This document shows positions 24,401 through 35,871 of a stretch of 64,000 nucleotides of DNA, one piece after another. Under the pieces are notes generated by a model. That model did not search any database, was not told the DNA's origin, and saw only the letters and a program-made list of their open reading frames with translations. This DNA is from Trichosphaerium sp. ATCC 40318 (taxonomy: Eukaryota; Discosea; Flabellinia; Trichosidae). Every line of letters starts with the position of its first letter. The stretch's first letter is position 1. The translations under genes were made by a program, and so were the position numbers. Location of the stretch: NCBI GenBank assembly GCA_038496445.1, contig JALMLS010000594.1:124001-188000 (forward strand), written 5' to 3'.

Positions 24401-24798
24401 TTCTCGAGCAATTTGTGTGTCACTACACTAATGACTGTCATGACGAAGTATAAAGACCAAAATGAAGTTTTCAGAGTTGCTGCACAACTCTTCTATGTAC
24501 TCCTATCTTTTTGTCCTGCGAGGATGGAAAAGCTTCGCTCAAGTGTATATGGAGGTCGATGGAATCACAAAGCAATCGTACAGGTACGTTATCTTGATGA
24601 TGAGTTTTCTGAACTTTTTTGATTTATGAGGGGTTGATTGTTGACTTGTTTTTTTTCTAGCAATTACAAGCTACCAAGAGGATGATGGTAAAACGTTTTG
24701 GTATGCAAAAGAAAGCACGAAAGCCTGTTAATATGCTCACGTCTACAAAACGTGCTATAAGCCAATTAGACTCACTTCTTGGTGTTCTTGTAAAGTAA
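15448..24798 (+). CDS. ASPM: ASPM-like protein (ASH, CH domains, ~58 IQ motifs)
   Basis: A long, many-exon gene. The short first exon (MTSVANK, ATG 15448) splices into an N-terminal ASH/Hydin-type domain (FAEVARLNFGCIRIGTTQN; later WTPQRVGNDVLKISFKSPP). It continues with a helical region, then two calponin-homology domains at about 17.6-18.6 kb (DLSVDLRDGIRLGHLHEV; WCRTIGALHGLPVENF, FADGKLLCYIIHTYHP). About 58 IQ motifs follow from 19.04 to 24.0 kb (typical unit IQSLWRGKxARKxxxxLR), then an armadillo-like C-terminal region ending at TAA 24798. ASPM binds calmodulin through IQ motifs and works at spindle poles with microtubule minus ends and katanin. Nearly every intron in the IQ array interrupts the motif at the same codon (IKIQ|xWR). 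Human ASPM has a similar order with more IQ repeats. Confidence 0.92.
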
Positions 24799-25024
24799 AA
24801 AAAAAAAATCCAACCGAATAAAAACCACAAAGTGTACTTTTAGTCATTGACTTTGTTTTTTGTCGTTACTTGGACTACATTCAATACATCACGTGATCAG
24901 AAGTTTTGTAGTTTGAAAAAAAAATACAATTGAACTACCATTGACTTGAGTTTGTGATTGTTAGTACTCGTGTTGAACCACCAACGCTAGCTTAAGTCTC
25001 GCAGTACAAGTTTATTTTGTATTG

Positions 25025-26665
25025 ATGTCTTGCGAGACATTTTGGCCTTTACACCTTGAATGCAGCGGAAGAGGAACTTGCGTTAATGGTACATGTGTAT
25101 GCAACCATGGGTAAGCGTAAATAGGGGTTTTAATAAATAACAAGAGGTAATCGCCTTATTTCTTTTTAAAATCAGCTAGATGGTCTGGTGACGGCTTAAT
25201 GATGAGGTTAATAGACGATCAAGGGCATAATATTGCTTGTTACTCAAATAAATACGCTGTAATCGGTGCATACAGTGTAGCGCTTCTGGTGGGCACAATA
25301 TCAGTATTTATAGCGCTGTGGAAGCTCTTATCAGTAATAAGCAAGTATAAATGGCCAGATATCTACAACTTTGATAAAAACCTTAGCGTTTACCTCCTTA
25401 TCATTTTCAGCGGCGTAGGTACAGACCAAGAATGATTTAGTGTTTTTGCAACGCTTTATTTTTTTGGATTTTCTTCTCTCCCTCTCGTATCCAGCACGTG
25501 ATTACAAAGTAATTGATTTGTATATACAATATATACATTGTTAATTGCTAAGCATGGATTGTTTGGGAGGGTATTTTTAGCTCAAAAATCATTCTCAACT
25601 TGCGGTTACTAAAGTTTTTTGTAGGAGGTATTTGTACAGCAGCACTTGTTATTGGCGGTTTTAAGATTACAACGGATGTGACATTACTTATATTTGTGTT
25701 ATTTTCTTCAAGTAGTAACAATGCAGTACTTACAATTATGTCTTTAAGACTCACAAGGTGCGACACTAAATTAAGAAAAAAAAACCATTACAAACTTGAC
25801 ATTACTCAGTTGCTTTCTATTTGCAACCACGTGTTTGTTTTGAAGTTGCGTATTCATTATATTATTTTTTTGCTGATCACGTGAATACTGACTTGTTTGG
25901 CTATAGAGTTATTGAGAGAGTGCCTCATGTTTCTCGTTTCAGCAGTTCAATGACTTGGATAAAAACAGTTCAATACATTACCAGTTTTGTATTTGTTACT
26001 GGATTTTGGTGTGTTCCAATGCTTGTATTTTTTTCGAATGGGTCATCATTCAGGGGTACGCCATCACATTGAACTAAATCCTCCCTTTTTTGGTTTTTAT
26101 TTAAAAAGCAAGTGTACTGGACGTGTTTCTCTCACATACCTTCCGTATACATCAATATTCTTTTTCCCGTTAAGGGCTATTTTTGATGTACAAGAAAAGT
26201 ATGAAAGTTTTTTATAGTGAGGGAGAGCATGCAGAATACTTGCATATTTTATGTCAGCTAATGTTTTCCTTAGTTCGTTTGCTTTATCTTACGATCATAC
26301 TATTTGTTTTTACATTCATACCGCAAACTATCCTTTATCTTGTTTTTACTAGAAGGATAATTCACGGATTAAACAAAGGAATAGAACTTTCTGGAAATGC
26401 AGAACTTGTCAAGCCAACAATTAAGAAATTAAAAGGATTAAGGTTATCTCTTATTATACCATCATGTGTCATCATGGCACTTGTTTTTACTGTATTGTTA
26501 TTTATTGCTTTAATGGATTATCTCATATTCATTGCTTTCTGTGCACATAACGCTGGTTTGATAAGAATTACATGGATTGTACTTAAAGAAAACAACAAAA
26601 ATTCATCAACAAGTAGCTCCAAGAACTCACGGCCTGCACCTGTTAATGTCACTGTTGGACAATAA
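25025..26665 (+). CDS. EGF-like plus multi-pass membrane protein
   Basis: The first exon starts MSCETFWPLHLECSG and encodes one EGF-like module (CSGRGTCVNGTCVCNHG, completed as WSGDG after a gtaagc intron). The following exons encode several hydrophobic helices, for example VIGAYSVALLVGTISVFIA, FFVGGICTAALVIGGF, WIKTVQYITSFVFVTGFW, LLYLTIILFVFTFIP and IIPSCVIMALVFTVLLFIA. There are probably six or seven membrane segments. The C-terminus is Ser/Asn-rich (SSTSSSKNSRPAP) and ends at TAA 26663-26665. The architecture suggests a plasma-membrane receptor-like protein with a small outside EGF knob. No classical signal peptide precedes the EGF module, and no GPCR family motif was recognised. The middle exons (25.5-26.2 kb) are assigned less surely. 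Confidence 0.65.
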
Positions 26666-26927
26666 AATACCCCCCTTGTACTACTAAAATACCTTTCTAT
26701 TGGGTTTGCAAATACTGTTCACATAATTGATGAGCTGCTTTTTTGAAGCACCCAAAACATCATCCAAAAAATAGAACAAAACGGCTAAAACTTACTGTTT
26801 TCAAAGAAATATATAACATGCTCCAAATTTCGCAACAAGTAGTGTAAACCCATTACAGTACTCTAATATGTACAAAGAACCAAAAGAAACAATCTTGGCA
26901 ATGAAAGCAGACACTGAATTCAAGCTG

Positions 26928-27996
26928 CTATAACTCAAAGTCTAGTTGATGTAAAGCCCATATATCATCATAAGAGGGGGTGGGCCCAGATGACCAGCCA
27001 CTGTTTATAGATAAATCATCATAAAAGTCAAGCCCTGATGAATCAGTGTTTGGAGAGAAAGGATATCCACTTGTGAAGAATACTATACCAGGAATTATCA
27101 CGTCTTCAGTCACAAAAGTATTATGTGCTATCAAAGTATGAATACCTTTCAATACCTTAACCCCATCATCACTAACTTTGGTATGACTAACATAAAGAGT
27201 ATGTACACCGACCAACGCTTTAATACCTTCATCAGTAACCCTAGTACCTGTAATATTAACCTCATGTGCACCAGCTAATTCCTTGATGCCCTCATCAGTT
27301 ATTTTGTAGCAATACGACAAGTCAATAGTGTGTACACCAGCCAACGCTTTAACACCTTCATCAGAGAACGTGTTACATCTACCCAAGTTTATAGTATGCA
27401 CACCAGCAAGAAACTTGAGTCCTTCATCAGTAACAAATGAACTCCTTAAGTCGACAGTATGAATACCACCCAATGTCATAATACTAGCATCAGATGGTGC
27501 AGCTTCGCTAAGATCAATTGAATGTAATCTACAGCACTCGTAATCGACATCTTCTCCAAATAGACCTTCAATACCTGATGTTTTAAATCCAGCAAGAACA
27601 CAGATAATATCATCCCCACGGTCGTTGTCTTGTAGAAAGAAATGTTAGAATGATTAGATGATGTGATAGACAGGTGTTGTACCAACAATGTTATTATCTA
27701 GGGTTAGGACTTTAACTGCAGTCTTCGTCTTTCGTGCTTCAGAGAACATATTGTTGAATAGGTACGCTTGAGCTAGTGTTCTTATTATCACTGTATTGTA
27801 CCCAACGATGTTATGAATGATAGAGCAAAGGTGTCTACAACTTTGTGACACTGAGAAGCGGGTTTTTGTCGTATTTTCAAGTATTTTACTCAAAATCTCA
27901 ATAGGGAGCTCCAGTAAGTTTGTAGGTCTATGTTGCGTATGAAAAAATATTTGGGGACAAATTAACGTACGAATGGACGTTATATCTTTCTGACAT
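26928..27996 (-). CDS. F-box/leucine-rich-repeat protein, 3 exons
   Basis: A short first exon (MSERYNVHS, ATG 27996) joins through a gtacgtt intron to the F-box exon (LLELPIEILSKILENTTK). A second intron (gtacaac to ctacaag, around 27.63-27.68 kb) leads to the LRR exon. That exon has about eight repeats of the type GVHTIDLSYCYKITDEGIK, where the consensus Thr-Asp-Glu-Gly recurs. It ends in an acidic, Ser-rich tail and a stop at 26928. It is intact, unlike its paralogue at 6015-6920. Its expected role is as an SCF substrate receptor, with the LRRs as binding surface. The first exon was found by requiring a methionine and phase match; no ATG exists in the F-box exon upstream of the F-box. TCACGTGA lies about 75 bp upstream of the start. 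Confidence 0.8.
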
Positions 27997-28499
27997 GTTG
28001 TAAACGCCTTTGGTGACTTTTTTGGGTTAAAATTGAAGCCAAGTGAGGGTCTGTTAACTACACGTGGTGTTATCACGTGATTCTAGAATGGAAAATCCGA
28101 AAATAATTTTGATAGCAATCACAACTTGCTTGTGTTATACTGAGAATAGCAACTGACTGTACTTGGTTTATCATTTCGCTAATGGATTGAGGCCTATGTC
28201 TGTGACTCTTGTCCACTTTATATATACACTCCATACAACGCTACATCTTCATCCGTCATACCGTGAACTCCAGCAGGACTTTGAATTGAAAGCAAGAAGT
28301 GAATGTCAGATGATAGGCCAACCACAGTTGGCAGCCTGTTTAAGTATTGCAACATTTGGCGTATAGACTATATTCTTTTGAGCGCAGGTCAAGGACGTAC
28401 AGCTTTGATATCTCCTATTTGTTAGATAAAACAGCCGAAGTTCACATTGCGGAGGTCCAAACGTCTCAACGAGGGACGTAATGGTGTCTAAACAAAGTC
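27997..28499. other. intergenic, no gene recognised
   Basis: Two CACGTG motifs (about 28057 and 28071) lie just upstream of the minus-strand F-box/LRR gene and could serve as promoter elements. No exon was recognised. Confidence 0.4.
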
Positions 28500-28625
28500 A
28501 CACAATCGCGATTCTATGGTGTCATTTCACTTCGCGTGTAGTTTACACTTTTGGTCATCTTGTAAGGTATCCAGGGATTTTTATTGCTTTTGGTGATAGT
28601 GTTTATGAAACGTATACATGGTAAA
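28500..28625 (+). repeat. dispersed repeat, copy 2 (plus strand)
   Basis: Partner of the minus-strand repeat at 5655-5797, sharing the TTTATTGCTTTTGGTGAT core. It overlaps the 3' end of the GH57-like gene on the other strand, so part of the conservation could not come from that gene's last codons. Confidence 0.55.
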
Positions 28626-31600
28626 TATCTGTTTTTTTAACATTACCATGTACATCAACAGCAGATATATAGTAATCCAAAAGAACTTGTTTGTATCCTT
28701 TTAGTTCGTAAAAGTATCCATCGCTTATTACTGTAGGTGGGAAAGAGAATTTAACATTACCCTTTGGATCAGCTGCAGGCATGGTGCGCTTTGTCATTGT
28801 GAAAGTCTACAAGTACAAGGTGAACATAAGCGAAAACTACAGTTGGTATGTTGGTTTGTTGTATGCCGTACCTTCCAAGGACCTGGCGCATCTAGTCCAT
28901 AATCTTTAGGCTCATATACTTCATTTGAGTTATCACTAAGAGGATTGACACCATCTGAATCCTCTCGGACATTCAAAGTAACATTTTGGACACCACTGAC
29001 ATCAAAAACTGAACTTGACGTGAGCAACACTACTACTTCTGCAAATAAAGGAACGTACCAAAACTGTACACGTAGAAATCACGTGACATATTAGTGTATT
29101 TATAGTTCCATAAAGATCCCATACCATAACCACCAGGGTTATAAGGGTGTCGCATTACATACCTAACAATATAAACAACCAAAAATTGTAAAAAAAATAG
29201 TACTCACCATACACTTGGAGGAGTCTTATCTTGAGCGTTATTGGAAACTGACAACGCTTTTTTAGCGTGTTCTATTGCTGTATTGCAAGCAACAGATTGT
29301 TTATCAGCCATGTCTTGTACTGCACCATAGTACACTATAGAGTTAAAGAAAGATCATAAACGAAAGAAGAAAAAGAAGTATTAAGGATACTGTAGCCAGA
29401 CGTAAGAGAAGGAAGGTAGAAATGCCAAGCTAGTTCAGCCTCAGTAACTTTCCCTTTTGTTGGATTTTGTATTTGAGCAGTTCTAACACCACCTGATACA
29501 TTTGCCGCCATTTCAACATAATTCTAGGCAGACAAAAATTAGAAAATTAAAAAAAAACACTAATATCAATACGTACTTGTGCTGCTGTTATAACTGCCCA
29601 GTTACGTTCATTTACAGCCCATCCGTTAGGTATATCATAGTCAGGATATTGGCCTTTACCTTGAAGAGGTCTGTTCCAGTTAATGAATCTAGGAGATCCA
29701 AAGTCACCGTCTGCATTTACCCTTCAAAAAAAATAAAGTAAACAAATAGTCTTAAAATCTTCAACTCACCATGGACCGTCTTCTACGTGAATGACATCAT
29801 CTTCATCGACAGGGAAGTCTTTCAAGTATTGATTTATAGTTGTTGGATTGTATCCGTCTGATACAGCTGACTTTGCAAAGTTTTGTACACATTGCATGTA
29901 GTAAGAGTATCCGCCACCTTAATTTTTAGTCATTCTTCCAAAACAACGTGTGTCTGTTGTTGTCAAAATGGCGTACCAAAATCGTTATCGCCATCGTGAG
30001 CGAATAGCACTAGCATAGGATGCTTTGGATCATTTTTGGAAGCTATATTTTGGATATCTTGTGTACCATAGCATTCGTAACCATCTTGCCAACTAAAATT
30101 TAACAAAGTTAGATACATTTACATTCTGTTAAAATACTCGCTTATTACCTCATTGCTTGGGCTGCTGGTACTACAATTATTTTATGCTCTTCGCCTGTAT
30201 TAGGATCTACATGCTTAGCATAATGAGGACGATATGAGAAAGGCTAATATTAGTACTTAGCATAAAACGATCAATCTTTGCAATTTGTAGTTACGTATGC
30301 ATTGTTTGGCGTGCATCCACGGGAAATACTTTGTTGGTGATAATCGGATTGCTTTGGGTTAACTTGATCAGCTGGATTAGGTGGGTTATTATTATCGCCA
30401 TGCTAAAGTAGTTTTAGCGTCTGAGGAAGGTAAAGAAAAAAGTGAAAGAAAAACCAAACTCAGTTTTGTCTTTTCACAAGAGACTATTAACAGCGTACAA
30501 TCGAATAAGGATAATCCTTGCAAGCACGTGATATGTGATTATTTGGTACAATAACCCATTCGATACCTTAACAAAAAATAAGATTGTAAAAGTCAACGAA
30601 AAAAAACACGTATTTGTTTTGTGATTCAGCCTCAAATTTCTTACCTTGCTTAACTAGTGTTGGTATCATACGCTCCGAAAAAGACATTTCTGCAGGAAAG
30701 AAACCTTTAGAATAAGGCACGTTACCCCACGTCTTCGAATACATGAGTTTATGAGTCTCAATCTCAATATTAAAAGCCACAGGATCAACAAGAGGCGCAA
30801 TAACACTTATTGGTGTTAGTACATTATTTTCATTTCAAATGCGTAACTGATGGTAAGTAAATGACACCATATCAAGCTTAGTTTCTCCGCCTATAAACAT
30901 TATAAATACCGTCACGTGGAGAAAATACCAACACCTTCCTTATTAAGACAAAACAACAAAAAAAGAAATTTCTTTGTAACATTTTCTGTAGTTTTGTAGC
31001 GCACCTGATGTCTTATGTGATGCCATATAGTTCGCATACGTTTTATTCCAGTCTTTGCCATACTGTCCATTATTCCAACCGTTATTAGCAAGACTGTTGA
31101 TGTTCTCAATCAAGTCTGCAGCGTAGCTCACCTTACAATTGTTAGACAGGTCACAAAGTCTTGTTAAGCGTCAGAGACATACCTGAGCGCCTGCGTCTGC
31201 AAGGTTTGCGATAGTATTCAAAGCATCAGCGGCTCTGGATTGATAAATCGCCACACGATCAGCTTTCCCAAATACACTAGACATATCTGTCTCTGGGTGA
31301 CCGCCTTGTTGATTTTGAAGCTATTTTAACGTTGTTAACCGTTGCACACGTGAAGAAGAAAAAAAAAGAATGTCGTCAAAGCACCAAGTTGCTTTATTGG
31401 TCTGATCTCGTACCTGGAGAGACTGGTATGCTTTTTGGTAGTTATTTGGGTCTGTTGGGATAGGTGCAGGCCACTATACGTTGTAAGGTGATAAAATAGC
31501 ATCTAAAAGCTAATAAACGCACGTAAATAGGTTGTTGTAGGTGCCAGTGCCATGAAGTCTGAATGTTAGTATTTTGAGCTCCTAATACGCCTAAAAGGGA

Positions 31601-31633
31601 GACTAAAACTATTACTAGCGGTTTTATACCCAT
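28603..31633 (-). CDS. secreted GH57-like glycoside hydrolase
   Basis: A many-exon gene. The signal peptide (MGIKPLVIVLVSLLGVLGA) is followed by SWHWHLQQPIYWPAP, then a GH57-type barrel with PYSKGFFPAEMSFSERMIP, GIEWVIVPNNHISRACKD, HKIIVVPAAQAMSWQDGYE, LVLFAHDGDNDFGGG, HVEDGPWVNADGDFGSP and GWAVNERNWAVITAAQN. The C-terminal beta domain contains VSGVQNVTLNVREDSDG and VLLDYYISAVDVHGNV, ending at the stop at 28603. These motifs match a group of large secreted GH57 proteins that I know mainly from soil bacteria. Family identity is from recalled motifs, not a search. Substrate is probably an alpha-glucan but is unproven. Introns are typical of the host, so if acquired from bacteria the gene has long been resident. 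Confidence 0.72.
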
Positions 31634-31989
31634 TTTGGTCTGAAAAGTAGAAACGGGGTGCCTTAAGCCACAAAAGCGAACTGTTCCCTTATTTCGACAA
31701 AACTAGAAAGTTTTGTTCCCCATTCTTGGCCATACAAATTATATTTGAGTCTCTGACGCTCCTTTCGTATGGTACCCTGCGATACCATTGTTGATGGTAT
31801 CAGGCCTGTATTTTGAAAGGTGCAAATGTGACACATGAACACGTGAGACAACCGCATTTGTTTTCAAAGTTTGTATTATTTGGATATTTGTTAGCTGAGC
31901 TTATTACATGTATGCCATGTTAGCCGTATTACTAACATCAAATAGTTTATCTAATCACGTGACTTTGCAACATTGTATTCCGTTATGAA

Positions 31990-32422
31990 TGAACATGAGT
32001 ATATTTATTGGCAGCCCAATTTTCTAAAGGTTACTTTAAAGGTGCCCATGGTGCTGTGATAATGAATAATTGTACAGACCAAAATTGGTTTGAAAATACA
32101 CAAAGCTGGTTGCAAGCGCTTGATAGAGAGGCGCCAGATGATATACAAAAATACTTGTTGGAACAAAAAGTGACCTCCTAGAAGAAAGTGTTGTTGATGC
32201 TGATGTTGCTCAGGTATTATAGCAACTGTACATTTTCTTAGTAGTAGGTGTAACCAACTTTAGGCATTTGCTGCTACACATGAGATGGTTCTTTGAATGC
32301 TCTGCCAAAGAATCTATGAATGGTATGAAAACGTTAAGTCATACAAGTGTTTAATTCAGTATTTTGTAGTTAAAGAAACCTTTATTCTATTGGCATCCAT
32401 GATGTACAACAATGAAGAATGA
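31990..32422 (+). pseudogene. Rab-type small GTPase pseudogene, 5'-truncated
   Basis: The remnant reads as the C-terminal half of a Rab GTPase: YFKGAHGAVIMNNCTDQNWF, then SWLQALDREAPDDIQKYLL, a TKSDL segment (the NKxD guanine motif), ECSAKESMN (the SAK motif) and an end like NVKETFILLASMMYNNEE. The P-loop and switch I are missing. Two single-base losses break the frame, one at the LLG/TKSD junction (about 32160) and one before ECSAK (about 32297). Two intron-like gaps remain (gtatta...ctttag and gtatga...ttgtag), so it is a decayed genomic copy and not a retrocopy. Confidence 0.8.
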
Positions 32423-32544
32423 CTGGTTATTGTATAGTAAATCTCGTTGTTTTATTTAACAAGTGGAAATCTGTCTTGGAGGTCGCATAACAATATCAGC
32501 TTGTTGATGGACTAAAAAAGTCTATTGTTGAGGTTTACTTGGTG

Positions 32545-32620
32545 TAAAACCTTCATCAGTTACTACAGTGTCAATGAGATGAATAGGATTAACACCTCTC
32601 AAAGCTTCCTTCATCATACC
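32545..32620 (-). pseudogene. solo LRR remnant of the F-box/LRR family
   Basis: The minus strand reads MKEALRGVNPIHLIDTVVTD followed by EGF, one repeat of the GVKALAGVHTIDLDNTSVTD type seen at 6.0, 26.9 and 49.8 kb. No F-box or further repeats are attached. Confidence 0.65.
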
Positions 32621-32728
32621 GAAACCATGTTACTAACTGTTTTTTTGTTTTTACTGAACTGATGACACGTGTATGTCTATTTCATACATGTTTTATTAGA
32701 GAAAAAAATGTGCTTTGCTTTATTGTGC

Positions 32729-35129
32729 CTACAAAGACTCCTCCTTTTGTATGGTTTTACGGCTGAAAGGTGTAATTTTACTCCTCAAGTATGGCACTTT
32801 AAGCCCAACCACAGCAATCACGACAACAGCAACCAACAACAAGATGACTATCACAATCGCAGCTACTGCAGCTGATGATAGCCCTGATTCATCCTTGCAT
32901 CTATCATCAACAGAGAACAGAACAGAATAGTGTCCTAAAAAGTGTGCTTAGATAACTAACACAAGGAGATGAATTACCTTCTTTATCGTCTTGAGGTGTT
33001 CCAGTTATTCTTTTGCAACCTTTATCAATTTCTTTGATCTTTATGTTGTCTAGTTCAGCACAATCTACTTTGTCATAGATAAAGATATCCCTTAACTAAC
33101 TGGTGTCACAAGATGTACTAGCACGCTCAAATACCTACCTCACCATCTTTTATGGTGTTAGAATCAAAAGTGACATCACCAGTAACACTCGCACATTCTA
33201 AATCGCGAATGAGTATAAGCTATTTGGTATTGAACCCATAGTACCTGAAAACGTGAGTACAGCGTCATCTGCAAAAGTTTGAGTTGTAGTGAGTGTTGCT
33301 TTGTCATTGAAAACAAATGAACCATTCCAAAGAGTAGGAGTGGTGATAATAACAGGATCATCAGCAACCCAATCACCTAATACAAACGAACTCAGAGAAT
33401 GCTTGAAAGAGTTGTTTAGTACCGTTCACACATGTAAACCCTTGTCGTTCGTCGCCTATACATTCAAAGCCTTTTGTCCACATGTCTACCAAGAGTTATA
33501 ACAGGCTTCTGTTACATCAAAGTGACTACCTCCAATACAAAAGTATTGACCATCAGGTTTTGGGTCTGTACATATTCTCTGATATAACGTTATTTCACTA
33601 GTTACAGTCTATTCATTGTACCGATTGGAATGCGCCAATATCTTCTATACCTAGTCTTCGAGGGTTTCCATCTATTTGAAAATCAAGTTAATTACAGTGG
33701 CAGAAATACAAGTACCTATATCGGTCGCTGCACTACTAATTCCGGTTATGTTTCCTACTAAAGTGTTAACCTGTCTTCTTCGGTTTCCGCAATAAGGTGA
33801 AATCACGTGCTGTTAAATATTCTGGTAGCTGTGTTCTTGTTTAATTTATAATCTCCTTTCGAAGTGCTCACAAACAGCTTTCCTCTTGTCTTAATTACAG
33901 AGCCATCAAATGTTTCACCTGTCATGATGATTGACGTCTTAAAACTCCATCGCTTGTCATTGTCAGCTTCAATCTTTTCGATACCTATCGCTTATAAGTA
34001 GTGGAACGTTGCTATCAGTTGACTACCTTCACCAAAGGTTCCATACTCAAGACTAAAGTCACCTCCTTCCGAATAACATTTTGTATGGAAGACTATTGTT
34101 TTTAGAGGCTTACGGAATGTCATTGGTTGTACCTGCTTGAATATTACCGTATATCAAAACGTTGGAAGCAAATACTGTTGACTCATCATGACAGCTACCC
34201 ATTAAGTCACAACCAACAAAAAAAAGAAGCGTTTATCGTACTCAATAATCTTTGTTGATTCACAATTGTCGGGAGAATGGTACTTGAATCTATCTAAAGG
34301 TCCTTTAATTATCACGTGATGTAAGAAGAATATTTTTAACGTAACATACCTATTTTTATAAAAGTGCTTTTCTCAGAGCAGTCGCTTGACGTCCTTATAA
34401 ATTCTAATACTGTTTAGATACGCTCAATATTAACACACATACTATGACTGCACCCAGTGGCTGAAATATCTAAAAGTTGTACAAAGCCAGCGTTTATTTC
34501 AACGACTTCATCTCTTCGATTTTGGTTTGGTAATATTGTAAAGTCAATATCGCTGAATACAACACTACGGATACCACTACAATCAGGATCAATTTTTACT
34601 TGATTATTCCGAATGACATTAATTGTTCCGTTTCTGAAGAAGATATCACGTGAGTCTACGCGTAACAGTCAGTAAGTAGATAAAACTAAACGAAACGGCT
34701 TACCTCCAGTAATCTGTATTGTACCGTCTCCTTGGTTTCCAATTGTAAACCCATAAAACGTAATATTTCTACAGTCGTTTAGACTGATAGACTCGAATAC
34801 CATCTACCAGGTATTAATTTAGTGTTTTTAGAACAGAACACATTGCTGTTTTGTACGTCACGTGATAAATTGTATGTACCTTTTTATTACCGTCCCAGAC
34901 TACTTTAATATTGTTATAGTCTTCCCAGTCGACTTCCAGAGTTTTGTCACCAGTTATATGGATACAGTCGCCGTTCTAAGCAAGATATGTTTGTCTGGAG
35001 TGGTATATCTAAATGTACCTTGTTTACAGAGTTTAAATTACGAGCATCTCTACAGGCAATGCTAAAACCCACTAAAAATACTGCCCACAGCGTAAACATA
35101 CGTTGTACAGTGCCACGCACTCCAAACAT
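32729..35129 (-). CDS. type I membrane protein with right-handed beta-helix-like ectodomain
   Basis: ATG 35129 opens a signal sequence (RMFTLWAVFLVGFSIACRD). Many small exons follow, each coding a strand-rich segment with conserved Cys/Asn and GTI, NV, VV patterns (GDCIHITGDKTLEVDWEDYN, NDCRNITFYGFTIGN, GTINVIRNNQVKIDPDC). Near the end a hydrophobic helix (AAVAAIVIVILLLVAVVVI) and a basic tail give a stop at 32729. The composition resembles the beta-helix/PMP-like repeat proteins found on protist surfaces. The exon boundaries in the middle were not all resolved. Several introns carry TCACGTGA (for example at 34313 and 34857). I infer a surface or adhesion role; it is not proven. Confidence 0.6.
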
Positions 35130-35871
35130 GACTGTTGTACGTTAGATAATGTAAGTACAGGAAGATTCATTACCCTTTTTACAGAATAAAACTTTATCGC
35201 AACACGTGACCTACAAATACACGCAGGGATATCAAGATAATTTATGAAACGGGATGGAATGTGACACCGAACAAACTAAGGCAAGTGAGCTTAATCATAA
35301 TCCTGAACAATTTTACATGGGTTACAGAATGTTCTATACATCATTTGTTACTTTAACACCGCCAACACCTTTCAACAAGGTCCAAAGTAATAGTACACCT
35401 CAAGCTTTTTATTAACTTGCTACGCTCTTCTGTGGCACGACAACCCTCATGTGTTATTCGCCAAAGCAGTTTGTTTCATCTTGTAGTCGAACCTTGAAGC
35501 CGTCGCTGTGTTTTTGGACAAAAAGAGACCAGCCTACCTAGTCTCAGTATCACAATTGCCATAAAATCTTACGGTTTTGGTAAATTATACCCGGGTCTAT
35601 AAGAAAACTTTAATCATCTTCTACATGTGTTTTTTTATTGAACATACTTTGGTTCAAATTACAAGTTACATTCTGCGCAGTTTGCCATGGCAACGCGAAA
35701 AATAATTAAGCTTGTGAAGGTGTTCCTATCGGTCGCATAACTGAGTTCTGTGGTGTGCCGGTAATGATATGACAAGTCGGGTTTTTTTTTAAGCTGCTGT
35801 TATTTTATTCACAAATAATCGTACAAGTACAAAAGGATACAACAAAAAATCATTCAAACAATGTTGTGATG
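35130..35871. other. intergenic, no gene recognised
   Basis: Between two minus-strand genes. A CACGTG near 35202 could belong to the promoter of the beta-helix gene. No exon recognised. Confidence 0.4.

Noticed and set aside
31990-32422. Functional Rab GTPase
   Set aside because: The P-loop half is missing and two single-base losses break the frame.
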